64,000 nt of DNA. Origin: a virus. The notes beneath the pieces were generated by a model. That model was not told where the DNA came from. It saw only the letters and a program-made list of their open reading frames with translations, and did no database searches. The stretch covers positions 1-64,000 of the IMG/VR virus record IMGVR_UViG_3300021185_001174. One strand, 5' to 3'. Each line of letters starts with the position of its first letter. Positions within the stretch are counted from its first letter, which is position 1. Made by a program: the position numbers and the translations under genes. This document shows, in pieces, positions 42,865 through 51,328 of this stretch.

Positions 42865-43550
42865 AGTTTCTCCTGGTCTACTAAATCTTTTGTCATTAAG
42901 AAATCACGTACTAGTCCAGACCTAACAATGTCTTCCCATGTAAAATCAATAATATCAAAATACTTCATATGTTTAAGAATGTAAAGAAACTTATCCAAGC
43001 CTTCTTTATCATTAGTGTGTTTAAAATCTGATTGATAATGGTCACCACATACTAGAATTTTAGTATTATTACCAAGTCGTGTTATAACCGAACATAATTC
43101 ATGGTAGTTACAATTCTGTGCTTCATCAATTATAATAATAGCATTGTGAATAGTTAAACCTCTTATATAAGAAGTGGTAAGATATTCAACAGATTTCATT
43201 GTAACTAACTTATCCCATGCCGTAGGGTCTTCAAAGAGTTCGGTTGTAATTGCTTTATAAGGTGCCTTATAAGCTTCTTCTTTCTCTTCTTGTGTCCCTG
43301 GTAAGAATCCCATATCTCTGGTAGGTACTGCTGACCTAACAAATATAATTCTTTCATAGTTAGAACTTTTATCCAATACTTCTTCTAGTGCCAGATAAGA
43401 AGCAATAAATGTCTTACCAGTTCCTGCGGCACCTATTAGTGCTAGATTTTGTCCTGACTTATAAGAATCAAATACATTCTTCTGATTCGCAGTAAGAGGC
43501 TCTCTTGTGTGTAAGTGTTCTAGTCTTAACTTAGCTGGTAGTTTATTCAT
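42861..43550 (-). CDS. phoH: PhoH-family P-loop ATPase
   Basis: A 229-residue PhoH protein: Walker A GAAGTGKT (40-47), VRSAVPTRDMGFLPGTQEEK, Walker B IIIIDEAQN, then LVCGDHYQSDF. PhoH proteins are common in marine phages and bacteria; in other systems they act as RNA helicase-like ATPases (often with toxin or RNase partners), and the phosphate-stress link is from the host gene. No KH domain is fused here. ATGA overlap with the next gene. Confidence 0.92.
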   Translation of the reverse strand: MNKLPAKLRLEHLHTREPLTANQKNVFDSYKSGQNLALIGAAGTGKTFIASYLALEEVLDKSSNYERIIFVRSAVPTRDMGFLPGTQEEKEEAYKAPYKAITTELFEDPTAWDKLVTMKSVEYLTTSYIRGLTIHNAIIIIDEAQNCNYHELCSVITRLGNNTKILVCGDHYQSDFKHTNDKEGLDKFLYILKHMKYFDIIDFTWEDIVRSGLVRDFLMTKDLVDQEKL

Positions 43551-43795
43551 TTTGTTTTAATGTTCTTATGTAATGATTTAGGAATATTTGATTTAATTTT
43601 ATCTTGCACTTCTTTCCAGCCATCTCCAGCTTTTTGTAATGCACCTTGAGAACCTTTAGATACTATTGCAGGTGCACCTACTTTTTGTTGGAGTTTTGGA
43701 TTTTCTTCCAAGTACTCTTGTAATTTGGCATAACTCATAAAGACTGTCTCCACATCTTCACCAGTTTTCTTATCTATAATATCATACAGCGGCAT
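43547..43795 (-). CDS. Small FmdB-like protein without cysteines
   Basis: An 82-residue protein starting MPLYDIIDKKTGEDVETVFM, reminiscent of FmdB-type zinc ribbons (MPxYxxxCxxC) but with the Cys positions replaced, and ending in QDKIKSNIPKSLHKNI. Marine phages often have this form. Start at 43795 makes a 14-base overlap with the preceding gene; the longer frame overlaps more. Function unknown. Confidence 0.6.
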   Translation of the reverse strand: MPLYDIIDKKTGEDVETVFMSYAKLQEYLEENPKLQQKVGAPAIVSKGSQGALQKAGDGWKEVQDKIKSNIPKSLHKNIKTK

Positions 43796-44339
43796 AATTA
43801 AACCATGATGGTACTTTGCGTTTAGTCCATTCCATTTTGAATCTTTCTTGTTTAGTTTTATAAAATGCACGATAAGACTTTACTGGGTCTTTGAACATAC
43901 ATTCTGGGTTAGAACCCATGGCCAATTTAAAAGGTGTATAGTCAGCCATTGGTATATTTTTGGGTAACAGACCTAGTTCTAGGCCTAGTAATTGTTCTGT
44001 CTTATGTATCTTACCATACCGATAAGTGTATTCTCTACATAGAGCAATGAAGTGTTGATAATGCCATCTGTAATTAGAAGAGGATTCCCTAGACCAAACA
44101 GTACATGGATGGTTCATATGAACAGCCTTGTACAATAGATTTTCTCTGTGTCCGTCTAGTTTCCAATACTTTACGTTTGTCTTACCTGACTTAGACTTTC
44201 TTGTTTCTATAGAGCCGTCAAGCATTCTGTGCACAGTAGACAGCATCTGTGCTGATTCTACAATCATTTTGACCACGTGTTTATCACATTGGTCTTGGGC
44301 CGCTTTGACTGGGTCTTCGTGTAAAATAAATATATTCAT
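43782..44339 (-). CDS. Conserved phage protein, possible pyrimidine-dimer glycosylase fold
   Basis: A 185-residue protein beginning MNIFILHEDPVKAAQDQCDK, then HVVKMIVESAQMLSTVHR and HPCTVWSRESSSNYRW. The D-P-x-x-A-A-x-x-x-C-D-K-H-V-V-K-M-x-x-E pattern is common in marine T4-like phages and is often linked with the pyrimidine-dimer DNA glycosylase family, which I cannot confirm. First gene of an operon with exonuclease and PhoH. Confidence 0.65.
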   Translation of the reverse strand: MNIFILHEDPVKAAQDQCDKHVVKMIVESAQMLSTVHRMLDGSIETRKSKSGKTNVKYWKLDGHRENLLYKAVHMNHPCTVWSRESSSNYRWHYQHFIALCREYTYRYGKIHKTEQLLGLELGLLPKNIPMADYTPFKLAMGSNPECMFKDPVKSYRAFYKTKQERFKMEWTKRKVPSWFNYAAV

Positions 44340-44377
44340 AATATAACCTGGTTTACTTTTTTCTTTCTTAGAGTAGT

Positions 44378-44406
44378 ATTATACTACATATCCGATAAAA
44401 AGTAAA
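44378..44406 (-). promoter_or_regulatory. Early promoter of the PhoH/exonuclease operon
   Basis: Minus strand TTTACT at 44401-44406 (the one -35 with a T ending), 17-base spacer, TATAAT at 44378-44383. Confidence 0.75.
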
Positions 44407-44436
44407 CCCCTTTTTGAAAGTTTTTTCTCAAAGGGG
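44407..44436 (-). terminator. Intrinsic terminator overlapping the next promoter
   Basis: Minus strand stem CCCCTTTGA / TCAAAAAGGGG with two bulged A, followed by TTTACTTTTT. It ends the 52-residue gene; its T-tract is also the -35 region of the next promoter. Confidence 0.65.
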
Positions 44437-44456
44437 CCACTTCATAAACCTCCTAC

Positions 44457-44615
44457 TTAACTGGCAGCTTGCATAAATCGTATGGTTTCAGTTATATAAT
44501 CTACTTTCTTTTGCATCTTATATGCTAAATCCGATTTACCTTTCTTTAATAATCTCTTCTGATAGTATAATGTCTCTCGTTTATCACGTTTAAGACGTTC
44601 AATTTCTTTACTCAT
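44457..44615 (-). CDS. Small charged helical protein
   Basis: A 52-residue protein (MSKEIERLKRDKRETLYYQK onward). Start at the ATG at 44615, 8 bases after AAAGGAG. Its gene ends before a terminator hairpin. Function unknown. Confidence 0.65.
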   Translation of the reverse strand: MSKEIERLKRDKRETLYYQKRLLKKGKSDLAYKMQKKVDYITETIRFMQAAS

Positions 44616-44664
44616 AGATAGCTCCTTTAAATAAGTTGAAATTAAAACCATCATATAGAACACT

Positions 44665-45090
44665 CTACTTTGTTATCAAACCAGGAAATGCATCCTGACA
44701 AAGCTTCTTAGTGATACCAGTATATTTCATCTTCTTATCTTTCGCCAATACTAGCATTTCAGCCTCTGAAGCATGTAAGGACTCCAATAGCTGAATAAAC
44801 ATTGTTTCTCTTTTGATAGGGTTGACTGCGCGTCCAGTTGGGCCGTTAAAGAAAAATTTAAACCTAGTGTATCTTTTCTCTAGCCTAGAAATATTTTTAC
44901 CTGCTGGTGCATCATCTGGCTCGTAAGGCGGTGCGCCTGTTGGTAATAGACAACTAATACTTTCATCATAGTTGATTCTGATTAAGTCCTTCATTGCTGG
45001 ACTTTGATTTTGTCTGAGATAATTAACTCTCTCTTTTTTAGTTTTTAATTTACTTGCCTCAGTAAATATTTCACTTAGTAATCTTTTCAT
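44665..45090 (-). CDS. Conserved marine phage protein, unknown
   Basis: A 141-residue protein (NYLRQNQSPAMKDLIRINYD, then LPTGAPPYEPDDAPAGKNIS, RETMFIQLLESLHASEAEML). This family (DUF6433-like, from memory) is regularly next to rnh in marine T4-like phages. Basic, helical, no catalytic motif. It overlaps the RNase H end by 20 bases. Confidence 0.75.
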   Translation of the reverse strand: MKRLLSEIFTEASKLKTKKERVNYLRQNQSPAMKDLIRINYDESISCLLPTGAPPYEPDDAPAGKNISRLEKRYTRFKFFFNGPTGRAVNPIKRETMFIQLLESLHASEAEMLVLAKDKKMKYTGITKKLCQDAFPGLITK

Positions 45091-45946
45091 TGTTGTAAAA
45101 TTCCTCCACTACTTCAATCAATAATTTGCATCTTTTCTTAATAAGATAATTTAGAACTTTCATCCTCATAGGAAGTTTTTGTTCATCATAGTTATTTATA
45201 ATACTTTTTTGGATACCTTCTGGTATTTCAGTTAAGTCTATAAGTTTTTTGTTTCTTTGATAGTTACGATATAGTTCCTCAGGCATTAGATGTCTTAGGT
45301 TTTCTGCACCTTGAATCCAATCATCTATTCTAGTCTGACGTAAAGGAGTTTGTTTTGCACCTTCTGTAATAAATGTATCGTCATTAGATAATACGTTTGG
45401 AATACCATCTCCACTATCTCCTCTAAAGATATGATTCCAAAGATAAGTTACTGGGTTTTCATCTAGTACTTGTTTCTTTTGAATAGGAGAGAATTGCTTG
45501 ATGTTCTTATATCTCTGTAATTGGATAAAGTCTTTATCGGATGAAATAATCATAACTGGTTCATGTTGGCCAAACTCTTGGGTATTCATTGCAAGAGTAC
45601 CGATAATATCATCTGCCTCACAGCCTTCCATATGTAATACTTTATAAGGTAAGTTTTCTGCAATCTCTTCTCTTACTAGATTTAATATTCTAAAGATTTC
45701 ATTCCAATCTGTACCAGTATCTTCACTACGGCCCTTTCTACGATTTGCTTTATACTCTGGGAAGTATTCTCTTCGCCAAGTATTCATGCCATCAGCACAG
45801 ATAACCATCTGTCCGTATTCACCCCTATACTTTTTATTATACATTCTAATACTATTCAGTATCATGTGTCTTATCATATCTTCATCATTTAATTTTTGCA
45901 CTATGATATTAGAAAGTGCAATCTGATTGTAATCAAGTAGTATCAT
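45071..45946 (-). CDS. rnh: RNase H / 5'-3' FEN-type exonuclease
   Basis: A 291-residue protein matching T4 RNase H (305): MILLDYNQIALSNII (metal Asp at 5), a YGQMVICADGMNTWRREYFP block, HMEGCEADDIIGTLA (E-x-x-D-D metal site) and IISSDKDFIQLQRY, then RGDSGDGIPNV with another acidic pair. It removes RNA primers and flaps from lagging strands. Start at ATG 45946 gives the usual N-terminus; a longer frame (to 46069) reads into the preceding gene. Confidence 0.9.
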   Translation of the reverse strand: MILLDYNQIALSNIIVQKLNDEDMIRHMILNSIRMYNKKYRGEYGQMVICADGMNTWRREYFPEYKANRRKGRSEDTGTDWNEIFRILNLVREEIAENLPYKVLHMEGCEADDIIGTLAMNTQEFGQHEPVMIISSDKDFIQLQRYKNIKQFSPIQKKQVLDENPVTYLWNHIFRGDSGDGIPNVLSNDDTFITEGAKQTPLRQTRIDDWIQGAENLRHLMPEELYRNYQRNKKLIDLTEIPEGIQKSIINNYDEQKLPMRMKVLNYLIKKRCKLLIEVVEEFYNNEKITK

Positions 45947-46304
45947 TATCTGGCTCTTCATCCTTAGGCGTTGTATGTGCCTGTTGTAGTTTTTTAAGTT
46001 TAATATAGAGTTTATCCATATCTTTTTGAATACTATGGGGTAGGTCAATATATCTAAGTAACATGGCATAGACTAGGTTTGCAATAACAAAAGCATCTCT
46101 ACTCTCGCAGTACTGTTCATCACGAATATCAAAACCTTCTAACCAACCTAAGTCCATATCTAAGATTTCATACTCCATCATACTTACCATATGCTGAGAT
46201 ATCTCCATTGATTCACCTATAATGGTTTCAACGACTGTTGGATGTTCTCCATCTTTATTAGTTGTTATCTCTTTTCCTGTCGGAAACTGTATTAATTTTC
46301 CCAT
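45933..46304 (-). CDS. Hypothetical protein upstream of rnh
   Basis: A 123-residue acidic protein (MGKLIQFPTGKEITTNKDGE, then MVSMMEYEILDMDLGWLEGF), mostly helical after residue 30. Recognisable in marine T4-like phages without function. First gene after promoter 46314-46342; overlaps rnh by 14 bases. Confidence 0.7.
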   Translation of the reverse strand: MGKLIQFPTGKEITTNKDGEHPTVVETIIGESMEISQHMVSMMEYEILDMDLGWLEGFDIRDEQYCESRDAFVIANLVYAMLLRYIDLPHSIQKDMDKLYIKLKKLQQAHTTPKDEEPDNDTT

Positions 46305-46313
46305 AATATGTAT

Positions 46314-46342
46314 ATTATACTACATTTCCTTGTGCTTGTAAA
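46314..46342 (-). promoter_or_regulatory. Early promoter of the rnh operon
   Basis: Minus strand TTTACA at 46337-46342, 17-base spacer, TATAAT at 46314-46319, -10 ending 9 bases from the first gene start. Confidence 0.8.
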
Positions 46343-46349
46343 GTGTTTT

Positions 46350-46772
46350 TTATAAGTTTTTTACAGCATTTCCGCCTAATCTTATCTGAATAATACCATT
46401 ATAGTAATCATCAGTAAGTAATACATCACGGTCAAACTGTTCTTTAGCCTCTAGGTAAGCGCATTCTCCCTTGGTCTTACATAGATGGATAATCTCTCTA
46501 TTAAAATTATCTTCTCCGTACTTATCTATATCTTCTTGCAGGTGTTTACTGGAACCCCAATACTTTCTCCAATCAGATTCGACCAAGAGTTTCTTACGGC
46601 GTTTTCTTTTCTTTGTTATGGGTAGAGTTTTCTGACTCCAAAAGAACTTCTTTCCAATATATTTCTGGCCTGTTGTCTTGTTCGTTATCAGATAAACAAA
46701 ACCGTACGCGTCTTTGGGATTGAAGTCTTCTGGAGTTAACCATTCTGTGCCTTGATAATGCCATTCGTTCAT
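46350..46772 (-). CDS. GIY-YIG endonuclease
   Basis: A 140-residue protein with the GIY-YIG core YGFVYLITNKTTGQKYIGKK, a basic cluster (TKKRKRRKKLL), and conserved W-K-Y-W-G-S and N-F-x-x-E-I-I segments. Resembles stand-alone phage GIY-YIG enzymes (Seg-like homing or repair nucleases). It is not inside any interrupted gene, so either a free-standing homing endonuclease or a phage DNA-processing enzyme. Confidence 0.8.
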   Translation of the reverse strand: MNEWHYQGTEWLTPEDFNPKDAYGFVYLITNKTTGQKYIGKKFFWSQKTLPITKKRKRRKKLLVESDWRKYWGSSKHLQEDIDKYGEDNFNREIIHLCKTKGECAYLEAKEQFDRDVLLTDDYYNGIIQIRLGGNAVKNL

Positions 46773-46780
46773 ACTTATAT

Positions 46781-46951
46781 TTAGTAGTTAAAATTTAGTT
46801 CTGCAATCTCTTCAGATTCAGTTGCAGTACCACATATTGGACAATATACCGGTTTAGGTTTTTCTTCTTCTAAGAAATTTATTTGAGTTTTTGCATAACA
46901 CATTTCGCAGTTGTGTGTATACCAATGATTTGGGTCATGAGGACTAGACAT
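46781..46951 (-). CDS. 56-residue zinc-ribbon protein
   Basis: Short frame read directly: HDPNHWYTHNCEMCYAKTQ then KPVYCPICGTATESEEIAEL, with two C-x2-C knuckles (CEMC, CPIC) 23 residues apart. Starts at ATG 46951, overlapping the glutaredoxin end by 8 bases, stop TAA at 46781. Structural Zn site, likely nucleic-acid or protein binding. Unknown function. Confidence 0.7.
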   Translation of the reverse strand: MSSPHDPNHWYTHNCEMCYAKTQINFLEEEKPKPVYCPICGTATESEEIAELNFNY

Positions 46952-47174
46952 TGTTGGATACCCATTCTTTTAGTTCCTGAAATCCTCCGATATTATCTTC
47001 TTGGATTCGAATCTGTGGAAAGGTTCTTGCATCAGGAAAAGTTTGAAATAAGTCGTCCCTATTAAACTCTTTCCCTAGTGATTTATATACATAATTTAAT
47101 TTGTGTTCTGTTACTAAGTTTACTGCCATTACACAGTACGGGCAATTATCTTTACCCCATATTTCTATATTCAA
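46944..47174 (-). CDS. grx: Glutaredoxin
   Basis: A 76-residue protein with active site CPYC (KDNCPYCVMA), a TFPQIRI cis-Pro motif and GGFQEL at the GSH/partner side. It would reduce ribonucleotide reductase, whose genes follow in the same operon. I chose TTG at 47174 with GGAG 7 bases upstream, giving the normal family length; a longer TTG frame reaches 47198. Confidence 0.88.
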   Translation of the reverse strand: MNIEIWGKDNCPYCVMAVNLVTEHKLNYVYKSLGKEFNRDDLFQTFPDARTFPQIRIQEDNIGGFQELKEWVSNNV

Positions 47175-47365
47175 TTTACTACTCCATTGATTATCCAAAA
47201 TGATAACAACATAAACCCAAACACTGCAACCTGTATGATTGCGGCCCAGAATATTTGCTTCATCGGATGTACTTCCGTTAATTTTTCTATAATGTCTTCA
47301 CTTGGTGAAAGATTTACCACCTGTAATACTTTTTCAGGTTTTGTAAACCATGGTATATGTATCAT
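47171..47365 (-). CDS. Small membrane protein between nrdB and grx
   Basis: A 64-residue protein: soluble N-terminus (MIHIPWFTKPEKVLQVVNLS) and C-terminal membrane helix (about 38-60, IFWAAIIQVAVFGFMLLSFW). ATGA with nrdB, 4-base overlap with grx start. Unknown function. Confidence 0.65.
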   Translation of the reverse strand: MIHIPWFTKPEKVLQVVNLSPSEDIIEKLTEVHPMKQIFWAAIIQVAVFGFMLLSFWIINGVVN

Positions 47366-48435
47366 AAACTCATTCCTGATAATGTTGACGAGTCAACATC
47401 TTGTTTTACCCCACCAGTTACATAAGAAGTTATTTCAGTTTCTTGTGGTGCCACTTGGACATTACCACCACCAATCCATTTCTCTGTCCATGGTAAAGGA
47501 TTCATTTTACTTACTGTATAAGGACATGGCAAACTTAGAGCCCTCATCCTTTTACAACCTATCCATTCTATATAGTCTTTTAGAATACTTGTGTTAAGAC
47601 CAATCATAGAACCATCTTTAAAGAGATAATCAGCCCACTGCTTTTCTTGTTCTATAACAGATTCAAATAATCTAACTGCATCAGGTTCCATTTCTTTTGC
47701 AATCTTTGCAAAGTCTTTATCTTCTTTTACTAGATTTTTTAACATAACTGTAGTAGACGCGAGGTGGACATTTTCATCACGTGCAATAAATTTAATAATC
47801 TTTGCATTACCTTCCATCTTTTTAAGTTCGGCGAATGCCCAACTACAAGCAAATGATACATAGAACCTAATACCCTCTAAAGCATTGGCACTTAACATAG
47901 CCATATATAGGGAACGCTTATGGTCCATCTTATTAGTTGGGCCATGGTTTGCATCTATTAAGTCATCATAGTATCGTGCGATGTCTTTACCACAATCAAG
48001 TATTTCTTTTACATCTAAGAGACCATCAAATATAATAGAAGGATTACTATAGATGTTTCTAATAATATGAGTATAGCTTCTGCTGTGGATAGTCTCAAAG
48101 AAAGACCAGGTTTCAATCCAGTTTTCAACTTCTGGTAACGAAGCGATAGGTAAGAAAGCCATATTAGGAGCTCTACCCTGAACAGAATCAAGTAGAATTT
48201 GCCTTTTAAGGTTAGATGTGAAAATATGTTGTTCATGTTCAGTAAGTCCTTCAAAGTCTTTTTTATCTTTTGAAATATCTACCTCTTCGGGTCTCCAAAA
48301 GAATCCAAGTTGTTTTTCTGTAATCTTATCTAGTTGTGGATATTTTAATATATCAAATCTTTGGACATCCACTGCCTCATCCAAAAACATATTTTTATCC
48401 ATATGGGATTTTCTATTCTTCTTCAATACTGCCAT
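47362..48435 (-). CDS. nrdB: Ribonucleotide reductase class Ia, beta subunit
   Basis: A 357-residue NrdB. Ligands and radical tyrosine are visible: QILLDSVQGRAPN (metal Asp), FFETIHSRSYTHIIRNI (Glu, His and the Tyr radical residue in SYTH), and RDENVHLASTTVM (E-x2-H). It supplies the tyrosyl radical to NrdA. Order nrdA - small gene - nrdB - membrane protein - grx matches a dNTP-supply operon. Confidence 0.95.
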   Translation of the reverse strand: MAVLKKNRKSHMDKNMFLDEAVDVQRFDILKYPQLDKITEKQLGFFWRPEEVDISKDKKDFEGLTEHEQHIFTSNLKRQILLDSVQGRAPNMAFLPIASLPEVENWIETWSFFETIHSRSYTHIIRNIYSNPSIIFDGLLDVKEILDCGKDIARYYDDLIDANHGPTNKMDHKRSLYMAMLSANALEGIRFYVSFACSWAFAELKKMEGNAKIIKFIARDENVHLASTTVMLKNLVKEDKDFAKIAKEMEPDAVRLFESVIEQEKQWADYLFKDGSMIGLNTSILKDYIEWIGCKRMRALSLPCPYTVSKMNPLPWTEKWIGGGNVQVAPQETEITSYVTGGVKQDVDSSTLSGMSL

Positions 48436-48586
48436 TCACTTTTCCTTTTTTTCTAAATCTTTTATTATAACCTTTTTTAATACTCTTAGTAACACCCGGC
48501 TTTGATAAATAACAATAAAAATTACGAGCACTAGTTAGAGCATCCCATTCAGCCCCACCCTTTAAGGGGATTCTTTCTTTCTTCAT
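48413..48586 (-). CDS. 57-residue basic protein between nrdA and nrdB
   Basis: Short frame read directly: ATG at 48586 overlaps the nrdA stop as ATGA; ends in TAG at 48413 inside the nrdB start region (23-base overlap). Peptide KERIPLKGGAEWDALTSARN then GVTKSIKKGYNKRFRKKGKV, Lys/Arg-rich. The tight coupling and the recollection of similar peptides at this place in other marine phages support it. Unknown function. Confidence 0.65.
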   Translation of the reverse strand: MKKERIPLKGGAEWDALTSARNFYCYLSKPGVTKSIKKGYNKRFRKKGKVNGSIEEE

Positions 48587-50883
48587 ATCTTACAACTATC
48601 GCAATCATCTTCATCAATGATTGTCTGTTCTAATTCTGGCAGTTCTTCTTTCATTTCTCCAGACCCATCATAAGTATTAAAGTAATATAGTTGTTTTAAT
48701 CCATACTTATACGCTGTTACTAAATCTTGCAACATGACTGACATAGGTATTTTATTATCCTCATAATGTTCTGGGTTGTAAGAAGTATTAACACTAATAC
48801 CCTGGTCAACATACTTCTGTAAGATAGCACATATCTTAAGATAACCATCTGGAGATTTCTGGTCCCATAGTAGGTCATATTTATTTCTAAGATAATGATA
48901 ACCAGGTACTACTTGGGCCAGAACCCCATCTTTACTTTGTTTGTACGATACTAAAGCACGAGGTGGTTCAATACCATTCGTACTATTAGAGATTTGTGCA
49001 GATGTTTCAGCCGGCATTAATGCCATGAGAGTACTATTCCGAATACCCGTGGTTTTGAGTTGAGTTCTCAGCTCGTCCCAAGGTAGTCTTTCTTTATGCT
49101 CTATTAAATTATCTACTGCACTCTTATATGTATAATTAGGAGTATCTCCAAATGCGTATTTTGTCTGATTATTTAAAGGTATTTTACCTTTTTCTTTGGC
49201 TAAATTAGCAGATGCCTTAATAAGATAGTAACTCCATGCCTCTGCATATTCATCTACTACTTCAAATGCACCTTCATCATACTTAAGACCACGTTTGGCT
49301 AAGAAGTATGCCAGATTAATAATACCAATACCTAATGGTCTTCGGTTCATAGTAGAGATTTCTGCGGCCGGAATAGGATAGTCTTGGTAATCTAATAGCT
49401 CATCTAAGGCCCTTACAGATAAATCACACCACTTCTCAAATTCTTTTGGGTCACTAATTAAACCCCAATTAATTGCTGATAGAGTACAAAGAGAAATTTC
49501 TCCCTCTTTATCATTAATATCATTAAGTGGTTTAGTCGGTAGATTAATTTCACAACAAAGATTAGATTGTTTAATAGGTGCCTCTTCTGCAATAAAAGAA
49601 CCATGGTCATTTGCATGGTCAACATTCATTACATATATTCTACCAGTATCTTTTCTTTCTGTAAGTAATTTTTGGAATACTTCTAGTGCTGGTATTGTTT
49701 TCTTGCGAATAGAATATGCTCTTTCATACTTCTCATAAAGTTCTTTAAATTTATCTTGGTCATCAAAAAATGCTTCGTATAACCCTGGTACTTCATTAGG
49801 GTCGAATAGCGTGATGTTCCCACCTGATAGTAGTCTTTCATACATTAACTTGTTAAGTTGGAATGCATAGTCCATATGACGGACTCTATTCTCTTCAGTA
49901 CCTTTATTATTCTTTAATACTACTAGGTCTTCAAATTCATAATGCCATATAGGTAGATAAACTGTAGCCGCTCCACCTCTAACTCCACCTTGACTACAAG
50001 ACTTAACTGCAGACTGAAAGTATTTTAGAAATGGGATGAGACCAGTATGAACTACCGAACCATCACCAACTCTGGCACCTTCTGCTCGTATCTGTCCTGC
50101 ATTAATTCCAATACCAGCCTTTTTACTAATATATTTTACTATGGATGATGCAGTAGAATTGATACTATCAAGATTATCATCAGATTCGATAAGCACACAA
50201 CTTGAAAACTGACGGGTCGTTGTACGAACTCCAGCCATGATAGGCGTAGGTAATGAAATATAGAATAGAGAAATTGCATCATAATAATCCTTAACAAACT
50301 TTAATCGGGTTTCTTGTGGGTAATTACTAAAGAGTGTTGCCGATACCATCATATATAACATCTGAGGTGTCTCGTAATGTTCTTTAGTCTTTCTGTCTTG
50401 TACTAGATACTTACCTCTAAATTGTTCCATACCTGCGTATGTAAAGGTATCATCACGTTCATGTTTAATATAAGAACCCAATTCATCTAGCTCTTCTTCA
50501 GTATATTTTACTAATATACCAGCATCATAAACACCACTTGATACATTATGTGCAATTAGTTGTTTAAGTGGCCATGGAGTATATTCTCCGTAGACTTCTT
50601 TTCTTAATTTATATGAAATTAACCTAGCTGCAACGAACTGGTAATTAGGGGTGTGTTCAGATATGAGTTCTGCAGCAGACTTAATAAGTAACTCATGTAT
50701 ATCATATGCTGGAATTTTGTCATAGAGCTGAATGTTTGATTTCAGTTCTATCTCCGACATTGATACACCAGATATACCATCTGTTGCCCATTCTAGTACT
50801 TTATGTACTTTCTCTAAATCGAATTCTTGGCTGTCGCCATTTCTCTTTGTAACCTTAATGGTCATATTATTTGTGCCTATCAT
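48583..50883 (-). CDS. nrdA: Ribonucleotide reductase class Ia, alpha subunit
   Basis: A 766-residue NrdA, closely parallel to E. coli NrdA (761) through its length: IKVTKRNGDSQEFDLEKVHK (ATP-cone start), TRQFSSCVLIESDDNLDSIN, KSCSQGGVRGGAATVYLPIW, QSNLCCEINLPTKPLND with the catalytic N-x-C-x-E, NSTLMALMPAETSAQISNST, and C-terminal DDCDSCKI with the redox Cys pair. The N-terminal ATP-cone seems intact. It makes dNTPs from diphosphates. ATG at 50883 or 50865; GAG upstream of the first. Confidence 0.96.
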   Translation of the reverse strand: MIGTNNMTIKVTKRNGDSQEFDLEKVHKVLEWATDGISGVSMSEIELKSNIQLYDKIPAYDIHELLIKSAAELISEHTPNYQFVAARLISYKLRKEVYGEYTPWPLKQLIAHNVSSGVYDAGILVKYTEEELDELGSYIKHERDDTFTYAGMEQFRGKYLVQDRKTKEHYETPQMLYMMVSATLFSNYPQETRLKFVKDYYDAISLFYISLPTPIMAGVRTTTRQFSSCVLIESDDNLDSINSTASSIVKYISKKAGIGINAGQIRAEGARVGDGSVVHTGLIPFLKYFQSAVKSCSQGGVRGGAATVYLPIWHYEFEDLVVLKNNKGTEENRVRHMDYAFQLNKLMYERLLSGGNITLFDPNEVPGLYEAFFDDQDKFKELYEKYERAYSIRKKTIPALEVFQKLLTERKDTGRIYVMNVDHANDHGSFIAEEAPIKQSNLCCEINLPTKPLNDINDKEGEISLCTLSAINWGLISDPKEFEKWCDLSVRALDELLDYQDYPIPAAEISTMNRRPLGIGIINLAYFLAKRGLKYDEGAFEVVDEYAEAWSYYLIKASANLAKEKGKIPLNNQTKYAFGDTPNYTYKSAVDNLIEHKERLPWDELRTQLKTTGIRNSTLMALMPAETSAQISNSTNGIEPPRALVSYKQSKDGVLAQVVPGYHYLRNKYDLLWDQKSPDGYLKICAILQKYVDQGISVNTSYNPEHYEDNKIPMSVMLQDLVTAYKYGLKQLYYFNTYDGSGEMKEELPELEQTIIDEDDCDSCKI

Positions 50884-50909
50884 TATGTTTCTCGGTTTTA
50901 ATAGTATAT

Positions 50910-50938
50910 ATTATACTACACTTTACGTGCAATGTAAA
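50910..50938 (-). promoter_or_regulatory. Early promoter of the nrd operon
   Basis: Minus strand TTTACA at 50933-50938, 17-base spacer, TATAAT at 50910-50915, with an A-rich tract (AAAAAATAAAAAATAATAG) upstream. Confidence 0.85.
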
Positions 50939-50951
50939 CAATTAATTACTA

Positions 50952-51326
50952 TTATTTTTTATTTTTTGAGAGATGTTTTACTATTTCTTTAGAATGTATT
51001 TCGGTAAGAGTTAATAAATCCTCTTCAATACCTTCTATTCTATCCATCAGCTCAGGGTATACATCAAACTCATGTAGTTCTTTACATGGGTGTGAATTGG
51101 CCTCAAGGGCATCTAATCTCTCTGCTACGAGAGGGAATTGTTTACGAAATTTTGAATCCTTTTTAATTAGTTCTAGTTCGTATTTTTTGGCGAAGTACTC
51201 CATGTATCTATCAACTTGTGCTTGGAACCAGATACCAACTTTAGTATCTTGAAACCATTTATAGAATGAACTACCAATAATTGATGATAGAATGGACTTT
51301 AAGCTGAGTATGATTAACCAGTGCAT
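50952..51326 (-). CDS. Small membrane-associated hypothetical protein
   Basis: A 124-residue protein with a short N-terminal hydrophobic stretch (MHWLIILSLKSILSSIIGSS), then amphipathic helices. It is two bases past the lipase stop. Possibly tied to lysis with its neighbours; no recognised family. Confidence 0.65.
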   Translation of the reverse strand: MHWLIILSLKSILSSIIGSSFYKWFQDTKVGIWFQAQVDRYMEYFAKKYELELIKKDSKFRKQFPLVAERLDALEANSHPCKELHEFDVYPELMDRIEGIEEDLLTLTEIHSKEIVKHLSKNKK

Positions 51327-51328
51327 AA

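Noticed and set aside
45193-45200. TATAAATA box within rnh as a late promoter (also 24749-24756 and 60482-60489)
   Set aside because: Inside coding sequence and about 100-360 bases from the next start; expected by chance in AT-rich DNA.
46350-46772. GIY-YIG gene as part of a group I intron
   Set aside because: No interrupted gene or intron core around it; neighbours are complete.
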